From NCBI GenBank assembly GCA_910584345.1, contig CAJTZX010000011.1, forward strand, positions 15,513 to 79,512: a stretch of DNA of 64,000 nt. Direction: 5' to 3'. Position 1 is the stretch's first letter; each line of letters starts with the position of its first letter. Below are positions 44,264 to 53,028 of this stretch, piece by piece. The stretch comes from an uncultured Eubacterium sp. GTDB lineage: Bacteria; Bacillota; Clostridia; Lachnospirales; Lachnospiraceae. The position numbers were made by a program, and so were the translations under genes. The notes beneath the pieces are model-generated. The model worked only from the letters and a program-made list of their open reading frames with translations, was not told where the DNA came from and ran no database searches.

Positions 44264-45694
44264 ATGAAATTAGAAATAGTAGAACTACGAAACAGATATT
44301 ATAAGAACTATAAAAAAAGTTCTGAATATCAGAAAGGCTTCATCAAGAACATTGAATTGCAAAATGTATGGGAAGAAGACGACAATTATAAAATAAACGA
44401 AGGCTTGGAGTTGGGAAGATTTACAAGTTATTATCAGCCTTCTTACTATAAATTATATTTCAATAAGTTTTTTAAAGAGGATACTTATAATAAATATTGG
44501 AGAGAAGATAATATTTTGCTGAGTACTGGGGCATTAGATGAAAATCAGTTTCCTTTATTTGATTCATTAAAGTATACGATAGAGTATGCTATGGCAAAAA
44601 ATTGGTATGGGTATTCATCATGTACAGGGCGTGATTCTGCAAAAAGAAGTATAGCTTTATTAGAAAATACTGTTTTACAAAAACAAAAATTTTATACAAA
44701 GGATAATGTTTGCGTTATACTTGGTGTTACGTCAGGTCTGGCAGATGTAATGCATTTTATTAAAAAGAAAAAAAATAAAGGTAAATTGGTTACATTGACC
44801 CATATTCCAAGCTATGCTCCGTTTATTGCAACTTGTGAAGAGTGTGGCGATGTTAAGTACTTTTCGATGGACGAAGATGGAATAGATGTTGATCGGATAA
44901 TAAGTGCAATAAATAGTAATATTGACGTATTGCTGCTGACAGGTGATTTAAATCCAATAGGAAAAACAATCAGTGGAGAGGATTTGGAAAAAATAAGTAA
45001 AGTGTGTTTGGAACAATCTGTTTATTTTATTTATGATCGTGCAGGTCGCAAAAATGGATTAAATGATTATGAAGCTTTCCAGATACATGAGAAAGCAATT
45101 ATCATGGAGAGTATGTCAAAAAAAATATCTGTTCCTGGAATGAAGATAGGTTATTTTCTTGCAGAAAAAGAATTTATAGATGATTTTTATGAATATGCAT
45201 CAACTTATTATGGAGGTCCAATATCATTTTTTTATTTGTTGCTGGAATTTGATTCGATGTTTACAGCCTATTATCTTGAAGGAAAAGAAAAAATTACAGA
45301 GGAAGACATTTTATATTATGAGGATACATATGACTTAAACGTAGAATGGTTGCAAGCATCATATGAGAATTATGTAAACAGTCTTGAATTTAACCATCGT
45401 ATTATAGAAATGCAAAGAGAAATTTGTTGTATTATATTAGCAAAAACACCACGAGTAAAAAAAATAATAAAGCCTAAAACAGGTGTTAATGTGTTTGTCT
45501 TGATAGATTATGATAAGACAAGTTATCAGTTTTATGAGGAGTTAATTCAAAGTAAAGGTGTTGCAATATTTCCTGGGATATGTTCTGGACTAGATAAGGG
45601 GTGTTGGATTAGAATAACAATTTCTGGTGAATATTCAAAACTAGTTAAGGGAGTGCGTCTTATTAGTGATTTCTTGTCAGAAAAGGATAAGTAA
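44264..45694 (+). CDS. PLP-dependent aminotransferase class I/II
   Basis: A 476-residue fold-type I enzyme. The first 85 residues are an extension; then come WYGYSSCTGRDSAKRSIA, VTSGLADVMHFI, the Asn in TGDLNPIGKT, the Asp in YFIYDRAGRKN, the PLP Lys286 in ESMSKKISVPGMKIGYF and the carboxylate Arg in WIRITIS. All catalytic positions are present. It has no MocR-type DNA-binding domain. It probably makes an amino group donor or an unusual amino acid or amino sugar building block; the substrate is unknown. The next gene starts nine bases after its stop. Confidence 0.82.
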   Translation: MKLEIVELRNRYYKNYKKSSEYQKGFIKNIELQNVWEEDDNYKINEGLELGRFTSYYQPSYYKLYFNKFFKEDTYNKYWREDNILLSTGALDENQFPLFDSLKYTIEYAMAKNWYGYSSCTGRDSAKRSIALLENTVLQKQKFYTKDNVCVILGVTSGLADVMHFIKKKKNKGKLVTLTHIPSYAPFIATCEECGDVKYFSMDEDGIDVDRIISAINSNIDVLLLTGDLNPIGKTISGEDLEKISKVCLEQSVYFIYDRAGRKNGLNDYEAFQIHEKAIIMESMSKKISVPGMKIGYFLAEKEFIDDFYEYASTYYGGPISFFYLLLEFDSMFTAYYLEGKEKITEEDILYYEDTYDLNVEWLQASYENYVNSLEFNHRIIEMQREICCIILAKTPRVKKIIKPKTGVNVFVLIDYDKTSYQFYEELIQSKGVAIFPGICSGLDKGCWIRITISGEYSKLVKGVRLISDFLSEKDK

Positions 45695-45703
45695 TTAAAA
45701 GTT

Positions 45704-46522
45704 ATGGAAATATTATGTTCAACAGGAAATTTTATTGGATATCGAAATGGATATGATTTTCATTTGTTGGAAAAAGCTGAAAAAGTATTGAGTTGCAAAG
45801 GGTTTGAAGTGTTACTTCCATTTGAGGGGTATGATTGTTTTGAAGTGGCAGAGTTTATAATTAAAAAGAATATTTTTTGTCCAGTTATACATGCAGACAA
45901 AAGAATAGGTGAATTCTTAAGTACGAGGACGCCAAAAACGAGTCATAAAGCGTTATCAATATTTGATAAGAACTGTCGATTTGCCAATTGTGTACGAGCG
46001 AATGCAGTAGTTTTACACCTTTGGGGAGGAAGCTATTCAGATAAAAGTATAAAGTATAATTTGAACATGTATGCTGAATTGGAACAAATTTCAAAGCGGA
46101 ACAATATAAAATTAATGATTGAAAATGTTCCGTGTATTATATCTGATCCACTAATATATTTTGAAATGTTATATGAAAGATATAAAGATGTTTTATTTAC
46201 TTATGATACCAGATTTGCAGCGTTTCATTCTATGCAGTTTGATTATTTCTATAATAAATCAATTTTAGATCGTATTCATCATATACATGTGAGTGATTAT
46301 TGCGGTGGAAAAAAGGAGTGGAGCAAACTAAACCAGATTAAAAATATTGGGAAAGGAATAGTTGATTTTAAGCGATTGTTTGATGTAATTAATGCTAAAG
46401 TGATTTGCGATTATATTACTGTAGAAGTTCCTAGCTATAGGGATTATCAGTGTGATTTTACAGAAATTGAGAGTAATATTCAAAAAATAAAGAAGTATGT
46501 TAAGGGAGATATGGATGCGTGA
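45704..46522 (+). CDS. TIM-barrel protein, sugar phosphate isomerase/epimerase-like (first of two)
   Basis: A 272-residue protein of the xylose-isomerase-like/AP endonuclease 2 superfamily. Metal-site strands are readable: AVVLHLWGG, LMIENVPC (Glu), LFTYDTRFAAF (Asp), HHIHVSDYCG (His/Asp) and ITVEVPSY (Glu). Members isomerise or dehydrate sugars and inosose, or repair DNA. In this cluster it more likely shapes a sugar- or polyol-derived unit. It overlaps the next gene, a distant relative, by eight bases. Confidence 0.72.
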   Translation: MEILCSTGNFIGYRNGYDFHLLEKAEKVLSCKGFEVLLPFEGYDCFEVAEFIIKKNIFCPVIHADKRIGEFLSTRTPKTSHKALSIFDKNCRFANCVRANAVVLHLWGGSYSDKSIKYNLNMYAELEQISKRNNIKLMIENVPCIISDPLIYFEMLYERYKDVLFTYDTRFAAFHSMQFDYFYNKSILDRIHHIHVSDYCGGKKEWSKLNQIKNIGKGIVDFKRLFDVINAKVICDYITVEVPSYRDYQCDFTEIESNIQKIKKYVKGDMDA

Positions 46523-47258
46523 TATTAGATTGTGCATGAGAGATGATGCTTTAAGAGTCTTAAAGTTAAGCAGAAAATATGAGTTAGGAGTTGAAATACA
46601 GTACTTTAAAGATCCGAAATTTAATTATGAAGAATTTAAGTATAAGAAATTATGTGAAAATGTTCGAAATCGTTCATTACATGCTCCCTTTGGTGATTTG
46701 TCATTTGGAAGTGTTGATCCATTATTGAGAGAGGTATTTTTAAAACGTGTTACTAATGCATATCGGCAAGCAGAAAAATATGGATTTACAGATGTGATTA
46801 TTCATCATGGATATGTACCCAATACTAGTCCTCCAAATAAATGGTTAAAAAGAAGCATAAAATTTTGGAATCAAAATATAGGAAGATTTCAAAAAGCTCC
46901 CAGAATTTGCATTGAGAATATGTTGGATAGAGACTACGGAATTCTCAGGGAACTGATTGATTCAATAGATAATAAAAAAATGAGAATATGTTTGGATATA
47001 GGACATGCTCATTGTTTTTCAGAGAAAAATGTTCTGGAATGGATAAAAGGGCTGAATCAAAGAATAGGTTATGTTCATATGCATAATAACTATGGGATTT
47101 ATGATGAACATAATGCAATTTCGAACGGAAATATACAGTATGTTAAGGTATTGGAGTATTTAAATATGTATGCTCCAAATTCGATTTTAGCAATTGAAAC
47201 AAGGGGTGTTGAGTTAGAAGCTTCCATTATTTTTTTGCGTGAATGGGGGATGCTATAG
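46515..47258 (+). CDS. TIM-barrel protein, sugar phosphate isomerase/epimerase-like (second of two)
   Basis: A 247-residue protein from the ATG at 46515, which has AAGGGAG seven bases before it inside the end of the previous gene; an ATG 18 bases earlier is on top of that site. Superfamily strands are RSLHAPFGDLSF, DVIIHHGYVPN, RICIENMLDRDYG, RICLDIGHAHCF, YVHMHNNYG and LAIETRG, giving the usual His/Glu/Asp metal ligands. The two TIM proteins probably act in sequence or as a pair on one substrate. Confidence 0.72.
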   Translation: MRDIRLCMRDDALRVLKLSRKYELGVEIQYFKDPKFNYEEFKYKKLCENVRNRSLHAPFGDLSFGSVDPLLREVFLKRVTNAYRQAEKYGFTDVIIHHGYVPNTSPPNKWLKRSIKFWNQNIGRFQKAPRICIENMLDRDYGILRELIDSIDNKKMRICLDIGHAHCFSEKNVLEWIKGLNQRIGYVHMHNNYGIYDEHNAISNGNIQYVKVLEYLNMYAPNSILAIETRGVELEASIIFLREWGML

Positions 47259-47276
47259 TAAAAGGAGTGATTAATT

Positions 47277-48008
47277 TTGGTGGTATTGATTAGCGGAGGT
47301 TCTCGAGGAATTGGAAAAGCGATAGCGAAAGCATTTGCCAAAGAAAGGAAAGATATAGTAATTTGTTATAGAGATAACCGTGAGCTTGCTGAAAAAGTGG
47401 TGTACGAGTTGCGTTCATTCGGCGTGAAAGTTAGAGCATATTGTTGTGATGTAAGTGATATAGAACAATGTAAAAATTTTATCTGCAATGTAAAAAAAGA
47501 CTTTGGTCAAGTGGACATTTTGGTAAATAATGCAGGAATTGTGGAAGATGCTCCACTAGTGTTAATGACTGAGAATCAGTTCAAACAAGTTATAGATGTA
47601 AATATAAAAGGGGTATTTCATTTGACAAAGCTATGTATGCCTTTTATAAAAGAATCAAAGGCAGGAAGATTAATTAACATATCGTCTATTTCTGGAATTG
47701 TAGGAATAGAAGGGCAGTCAAATTATGCAGCATCCAAAGCAGCAGTCATAGGATTTACAAAGACAATTGCAAAAGAATATGGAAAATATGGTGTAACGTG
47801 TAATGCTATTGCGCCTGGGTATATTGATACAGATATGCCAAAGGAATTGAGTGCGGAAAGAAAAAAAGAGATTATTGATTGTACGTTACTAAAACGCATT
47901 GGAAGACCTAATGATATCGCAGAATTAGTGGTGTTTTTGGCTTCTGATAAAGCGTCATTTATTACAGGTGAAGTTATCAAAATTGATGGTGGATTGTCAC
48001 TGAACTAA
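47277..48008 (+). CDS. Short-chain dehydrogenase/reductase (FabG-like)
   Basis: A 243-residue classical SDR. ISGGSRGIGKAIAKAF is the cofactor loop, LVNNAGIVEDAP the NNAG motif, the catalytic Ser-Tyr-Lys is in INISSISGIVGIEGQSNYAASKAA (Ser and YxxxK visible), and the C-terminus is SFITGEVIKIDGGLSLN. A TTG start at 47277 (or GTG at 47280) with AAGGAGTGA nine bases upstream is used. It could reduce a beta-ketoacyl chain in trans, since the polyketide protein lacks a KR domain, or act on the sugar-like unit. Confidence 0.85.
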   Translation: MVVLISGGSRGIGKAIAKAFAKERKDIVICYRDNRELAEKVVYELRSFGVKVRAYCCDVSDIEQCKNFICNVKKDFGQVDILVNNAGIVEDAPLVLMTENQFKQVIDVNIKGVFHLTKLCMPFIKESKAGRLINISSISGIVGIEGQSNYAASKAAVIGFTKTIAKEYGKYGVTCNAIAPGYIDTDMPKELSAERKKEIIDCTLLKRIGRPNDIAELVVFLASDKASFITGEVIKIDGGLSLN

Positions 48009-48100
48009 ATATAACTGTTAGGTGTGTGTTATTTTAACAATAGAGTTATTCATATTATGATAAGAAATCGGTCTTTTCAATTTTATTATAGGTGGAATTT

Positions 48101-49093
48101 ATGGTAATGATTAAGGTTAAGGGAATATGTAAAGAGTTTAAGGTGATAGAAAAAAGAAAAGGTTCCATAGGGCATATAAAAGATATATTCAGTCCACATT
48201 ATAATAGTGTGCGTGCGTTGAAGAATATTAGTTTTAACATAAAACAGGGAGAAATGGTTGGATTGATTGGACCAAATGGAGCGGGAAAATCTACACTAAT
48301 TAAAATTTTGACAGGTATACTTTATCCGAATGTTGGTGAAATCGAGGTTGTTGGAAAAATACCTTGGGAAAATCGAAAGAAAATAGCAAAAGATATTGGA
48401 ACAGTTTTTGGACAGAAATCACAGCTGTGGTTTCATTTGGATTTAATTGATTCTTTAAATGTACTTGAGGCCATTTATGAAATTCCACATGTTAATTTTA
48501 AAAAAAATAGAGAATTTTTAATAGACACATTTAATATTAGTGAATTATCAACAAAACCGATAAGAAAATTGAGTTTGGGTGAAAGAATGAAATGTGAAAT
48601 TGTAGCTGCTCTAATACATAATCCTAAATTGCTTTTTTTGGATGAACCAACTATTGGTTTAGACTTGATATCAAAACAGATAGTTAGAGATGTGCTGATT
48701 CAAATTAATAAAATTTGGGGAACAACTGTAGTATTAACTAGCCACGATACAGGAGACATTGACAATATATGTAAGAGAGCAATAATAATTAATAATGGCG
48801 TTAAAATAATAGATGATAATTTGGAACACATAAAAAGTCAATATATAAAGGAAAAAAATATTCGGGTGCGTTTTAAAGAGACAATTTGCGATGAATTGAT
48901 AGTTAATGGAACAAACGGATTGGAACTAATTGATGATAACACAATAATGATAAAAATGGATACACGAACATACGAAGAGAATTTGTCCAATGTGCTATAC
49001 AACGTTGCTAAGATGGGAAAAATAGTAGATATATTTTTGGATGAGATGCCTTTGGAAGAAATTATTAAAAATATCTATCTTAAAAGTATGTAA
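48101..49093 (+). CDS. ABC exporter ATP-binding protein
   Basis: A 330-residue ATPase with Walker A GPNGAGKST, signature LSLGERMKCE and Walker B LLFLDEPT. The ATG at 48101, just after AGGTGGA, is the best start; GTG at 48092 overlaps that site. The extended N- and C-terminal parts are typical of ATPases partnered with two different ABC2_membrane_6-type permeases, which follow. It is probably the pump for the cluster product and so also a resistance factor. Confidence 0.87.
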   Translation: MVMIKVKGICKEFKVIEKRKGSIGHIKDIFSPHYNSVRALKNISFNIKQGEMVGLIGPNGAGKSTLIKILTGILYPNVGEIEVVGKIPWENRKKIAKDIGTVFGQKSQLWFHLDLIDSLNVLEAIYEIPHVNFKKNREFLIDTFNISELSTKPIRKLSLGERMKCEIVAALIHNPKLLFLDEPTIGLDLISKQIVRDVLIQINKIWGTTVVLTSHDTGDIDNICKRAIIINNGVKIIDDNLEHIKSQYIKEKNIRVRFKETICDELIVNGTNGLELIDDNTIMIKMDTRTYEENLSNVLYNVAKMGKIVDIFLDEMPLEEIIKNIYLKSM

Positions 49094-49116
49094 TTAAACA
49101 TGCGGGGGATTTTGTT

Positions 49117-49902
49117 GTGAGGAAATATTTTATAGTAATGAAAGCAAGTTTAAAAAGTAACTTAAAATATCGTCAAGAGGTTGTTGGAAGAAGTTTTTTT
49201 ATGTTGATGATAATGTACATATTCATTTGTTTATGGAGAGCCGGCTATGGTGAAAAAGATAAAATATGTGATTATTCATATAGTCAAATAGTGCTTTATT
49301 TATTAATAACTGAAACTGTTGCATTGAGCAAAATGAACGAAATTTCAAAAAAAGTTTCTGATGAAGTTAAGGGAGGATTAGTGGTATATCTGCTTAATAA
49401 ACCATATAACTATATCATGTATCAATTTTTCAATGAAATGGGAATATGTTTGCCTAAGTTGGTAATTAATTTTTGTGCTGGGTACTTAATGATTATACTG
49501 ACAGTGGGAACGGTTGCTACATCAATTCTGAATTTGTTTTTTGTTTTTTTTTCTATAATATTATCAATATTTGTTGATTTTTGTTTTTCTGTACTTATAG
49601 GGATATTATCCTTTCGATTTGAGGATGTTTCTGGAATTAATATGATATATCAAAAAATAAATCAAATTTTTGGTGGTTTATTTATTCCGTTAAATTTCTT
49701 ACCTAATTGGATGAGAACAATCGCACAGATACTACCTTTCTCATCAATTTATAGTCTTCCTGCAGAATTATATATTAATTTTAATTTGGATAATATAATA
49801 AATGTGTATAAGATACAACTTACTTGGTCGTTGATAATGTCAATAGTTTTAATTGTTTCCTATAAACATAATATCAAGTATCTTTCTGTAAATGGAGGTT
49901 AA
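49117..49902 (+). CDS. ABC-2 family exporter permease subunit 1
   Basis: A 261-residue protein with six hydrophobic helices, GTG start after GGGGGA. FGGLFIPLNFLPNWMRTIAQ and the closing PFSSIYSLPAEL are the typical ABC2_membrane_6 (DUF990-like) pattern. It forms a heteromeric pump with the next gene. Confidence 0.8.
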   Translation: MRKYFIVMKASLKSNLKYRQEVVGRSFFMLMIMYIFICLWRAGYGEKDKICDYSYSQIVLYLLITETVALSKMNEISKKVSDEVKGGLVVYLLNKPYNYIMYQFFNEMGICLPKLVINFCAGYLMIILTVGTVATSILNLFFVFFSIILSIFVDFCFSVLIGILSFRFEDVSGINMIYQKINQIFGGLFIPLNFLPNWMRTIAQILPFSSIYSLPAELYINFNLDNIINVYKIQLTWSLIMSIVLIVSYKHNIKYLSVNGG

Positions 49903-49903
49903 C

Positions 49904-50686
49904 ATGAAATCAAATTTAAAATTCATATCTCTACTATGGAAATATAGTATGAAATCAGTGCTTGTTTACAGAGTTAATTTTATTATACAAGCTGGAGCGA
50001 CAGTAGTAAATAATTCTATTTATTTTATTTTTTGGCTTGTTTTTTTTTCAAAGATTATATCTGTTGAGACATATTCATTGAATGACATGTTGATGCAGTT
50101 TTCTATTGTTACAGCAGCATTTGGAATCGCGTATGTTTTTTTTGGGAATAGTTCTGGAATTGCTGGTATTGTAATTAATGGGGAGTTGGATTATTACATG
50201 CTTTTTCCAAGGAATATCTTACTATATCTGGTTACAGCTAAGTTTTATTTATCTTCTATGGGTGATTTTATATTTGGTGTTTTGATTTTGTTTTATTTGC
50301 AACCGAATATCAGAACGCTGTTGCCATGGTTATTTTGTGTAATTACTGGAGCTATTATCATTGTAATGCTCAATGTGATTTTAGGAAGTCTGTCATTTTG
50401 GCTTGGTAATGTGGATCAGCTATCCAGAGTCATATCGGAAGCAATAGTAACTTTCTCGTTATATCCAAACAATATATATAAAGGTGTAATAAAAATAGTG
50501 TTATTGACAATAATTCCTTCAGGATATTTAGGGAATATTCCATTACATATAATACAAGATGGGAATTTAATATATTTTGTATTTTTAATAGCTTTTACTT
50601 TTATGATTAGCTTTATCGGTGTTAGCTTGTTTTATATTGGATTGAAAAGATATGAGAGTTCTAATTTGTTTAGCGTAAATATGTAG
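49904..50686 (+). CDS. ABC-2 family exporter permease subunit 2
   Basis: A 260-residue membrane protein from the ATG at 49904, five bases after GGAGG and immediately past the previous stop; an ATG 12 bases earlier overlaps the ribosome site. About six helices, with INGELDYYMLFPRNILLYLV matching the conserved loop of the family. It completes the exporter. Confidence 0.8.
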   Translation: MKSNLKFISLLWKYSMKSVLVYRVNFIIQAGATVVNNSIYFIFWLVFFSKIISVETYSLNDMLMQFSIVTAAFGIAYVFFGNSSGIAGIVINGELDYYMLFPRNILLYLVTAKFYLSSMGDFIFGVLILFYLQPNIRTLLPWLFCVITGAIIIVMLNVILGSLSFWLGNVDQLSRVISEAIVTFSLYPNNIYKGVIKIVLLTIIPSGYLGNIPLHIIQDGNLIYFVFLIAFTFMISFIGVSLFYIGLKRYESSNLFSVNM

Positions 50687-50929
50687 TAAACAAGTTAGAA
50701 TGAAAAAGAAAAATAGGGTGTTTTTTGTATGTCTTCAATACCAAGATGACAACTAATGCCTAATATTATATTGTTTATGAGAAACGGAGCGTTTCATATT
50801 ATTTTTATTAAGTGTATCTAAAGGAGTTTAAATAAATGACTATATTTGTTTGCACTTATGGGATAATGGGAAATATATAATAAACATACAGGTTAAAAAT
50901 GCTTTGAGCGCAGAGGGGAGAATAGGAAT
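50687..50929. other. Spacer before the polyketide synthase gene
   Basis: A short hairpin GAAACG/CGTTTC (50781-50795) lies here, with an AT-rich stretch containing TATAAT at 50876-50881 but no well-spaced -35. It may hold a promoter for the assembly-line genes. Confidence 0.35.
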
Positions 50930-52912
50930 ATGGATAGAGTAGCAATTGTTGGAATGGCAGGTAAATTTCCACAAGCAGATTGTGTTGAAGAATTTTGGAG
51001 CAATATACAGTTGGGAAAGGATTGTATTACACGTAAAAATAGTAAAGAAGTATTATGTCGTAATACTATTAAAAGGGTCAATGCGCGAGGTTGTATAAGA
51101 AATGTATTTGATTATGATGCGGAATTTTTTAATATATCTGAAAAGGATGTGCGGTTATCAGATCCTCAAAATAGACAATTTCTTGAGTGTGTATGGAAAG
51201 CTTTTGAAAGTTCAGGATATGATTGGGATGAATTGCCAGAGAAGGTTTCGGTATATGCTTCGAGTGCTCCAAGTACATATCTTTATCAAGATGCTTTTAA
51301 TACACCGGTTGAAAGAATGAATTGTTATCTTGAAAATAGTCAGGATTTTTTTGCATCTAAAATCTCATATAAATTGGATTTTAAAGGGGAAAGTTTAAAT
51401 GTTCAGACAGCATGTTCATCATCTTTGACAGCTGTTTATCTTGCATGTCAAAGTCTCAATAATTATCAGTGTGATATGGCAATTGCAGGTGGTGCAAATA
51501 TTTTGTTGCCTCAAGAGAAAGGATATTTATTCCAAAAGGGATTGATGTATGCGGAGGATGGTGTTTGCAGGCCATTTGATGAGAAAGCGTCAGGCATGGT
51601 TGAGAGTAATGCTGTTGGAGTTGTTTTGTTAAAGAGATTGAATGAGGCAGTTAAAGATGGAGATAATATTCTAGCTGTAATACGTGGTGGAGCCATGAAT
51701 AATGACGGAAATGACAAATTGGGATATACAGCGCCAAGCATTACAGGGCAAAAAGATGTAATACAAAAGGCGATGGAGGACGCAAATGTAATGCCGACAG
51801 ATATCGGTTATATAGAAACTCATGGTACAGGAACTATTTTAGGAGATTTAATTGAGATTGAAGCGTTGAAAGATAATTTTAAAGGGGTAAAAACAGATAT
51901 TTATCTTGGATCAGTAAAAGGGAACATTGGTCATACAATCAGGGCATCAGGTATTTCAGGTCTGATAAAAACAGTATTAGTATTGAATAATCATGTTATA
52001 CCGCCAATGGCAAATCATATAAAGGCAAATCCAGATTTAGAATTAGAGAAAAGTTGCTTTAAAATAAATACAAAGCCTGTTGTATGGAATAATAGAGGAC
52101 ATTCACGTATTGCGGGAATTAGTTCATTTGGATTTGGAGGAACTAATGTACATTTGATTGTAGAAGAATATTGTAATGCTCAAGAGAGACGCACAGAGAA
52201 TGAACCGGAAATTCTGCTGATATCAGCAAGAGATGAAGCAGAAATGTTGGCAATTAGAAATAGTATTTTAATGGTATTGAAAAAGCAACCTGAGATAAAT
52301 ATTCATGATCTTGCATATACTATGAATATTGGAAGAAGACAATTTAAAACTCGTTGGGGATGTTTTTTCTATACATATCAAGAGGTATATGATGCATTGT
52401 CAGGTAGAGGGGCTATAATTATGGAAATTAAAAATAGATCTGATAGATTGTATATTGATATGTTGAACCTATGGCTGAATGGAGAAAGTATAGATCAAGT
52501 GCGCAAGTTTTATCTAAAAAAGGGTGGTAACAGAATTAATTTACCTACTTACCCTCTACGCTACTTAACGTATGTTCATTCAGCATATCAGGTTGAAAAT
52601 ACTGATAATAAAAAAAGTGTACCAAAAATAAACCAAGTAAATAATAAAAATATTAGTATTACGATAACAGAAAAAGAAATAGAAGAGGTTATAAGAAGAG
52701 AATTTGTAAAAGGGTCTTCTGAACGAGATTTTCAATGGGAAATTGATTTTTATGAAATGGGAATGGATTCTATGGACTATACTGAAATTATTCTTGAATG
52801 TGAAAGTATTTTTGAAATTCAGATTCCTTGGAAGGAAGCTTTTAATAATAATACTCCACGGGCACTGAAGGATCTTTGCATGAAATTAATAAGCGAAAAA
52901 AATAATCAGTAA
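50930..52912 (+). CDS. KS-ACP polyketide synthase module without AT
   Basis: A 660-residue protein. Residues 1 to about 420 are a modular-type ketosynthase with the full triad: Cys162 (VQTACSSSL), His298 (THGTGTILGD) and His335 (GNIGHTIRASG). Then comes a KS-AT linker (LAYTMNIGRRQF) that runs directly into the post-AT motif RINLPTYPLRYL, so the acyltransferase domain is missing. The C-terminus is an ACP with Ser614 in MGMDSMDYTE. This layout is that of trans-AT modules, which are loaded by a separate AT. No AT gene is in the window. There is no KR, DH or TE. It probably adds one malonyl-derived unit. Confidence 0.85.
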   Translation: MDRVAIVGMAGKFPQADCVEEFWSNIQLGKDCITRKNSKEVLCRNTIKRVNARGCIRNVFDYDAEFFNISEKDVRLSDPQNRQFLECVWKAFESSGYDWDELPEKVSVYASSAPSTYLYQDAFNTPVERMNCYLENSQDFFASKISYKLDFKGESLNVQTACSSSLTAVYLACQSLNNYQCDMAIAGGANILLPQEKGYLFQKGLMYAEDGVCRPFDEKASGMVESNAVGVVLLKRLNEAVKDGDNILAVIRGGAMNNDGNDKLGYTAPSITGQKDVIQKAMEDANVMPTDIGYIETHGTGTILGDLIEIEALKDNFKGVKTDIYLGSVKGNIGHTIRASGISGLIKTVLVLNNHVIPPMANHIKANPDLELEKSCFKINTKPVVWNNRGHSRIAGISSFGFGGTNVHLIVEEYCNAQERRTENEPEILLISARDEAEMLAIRNSILMVLKKQPEINIHDLAYTMNIGRRQFKTRWGCFFYTYQEVYDALSGRGAIIMEIKNRSDRLYIDMLNLWLNGESIDQVRKFYLKKGGNRINLPTYPLRYLTYVHSAYQVENTDNKKSVPKINQVNNKNISITITEKEIEEVIRREFVKGSSERDFQWEIDFYEMGMDSMDYTEIILECESIFEIQIPWKEAFNNNTPRALKDLCMKLISEKNNQ

Positions 52913-53028
52913 AGGAAAAGTATATTTTATTTGTGGAAGAATGAATCACAAAGCATTGTGTTAGTTCAAATACTTTATGACGTTGTATGATTGCGAAGTA
53001 GGAAACATATAGTATACAGGTATATATA

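Noticed and set aside
50850..50881. Promoter TTGCAC...TATAAT before the polyketide synthase gene
   Set aside because: The spacer is about 20 bases, too long for a confident vegetative promoter.
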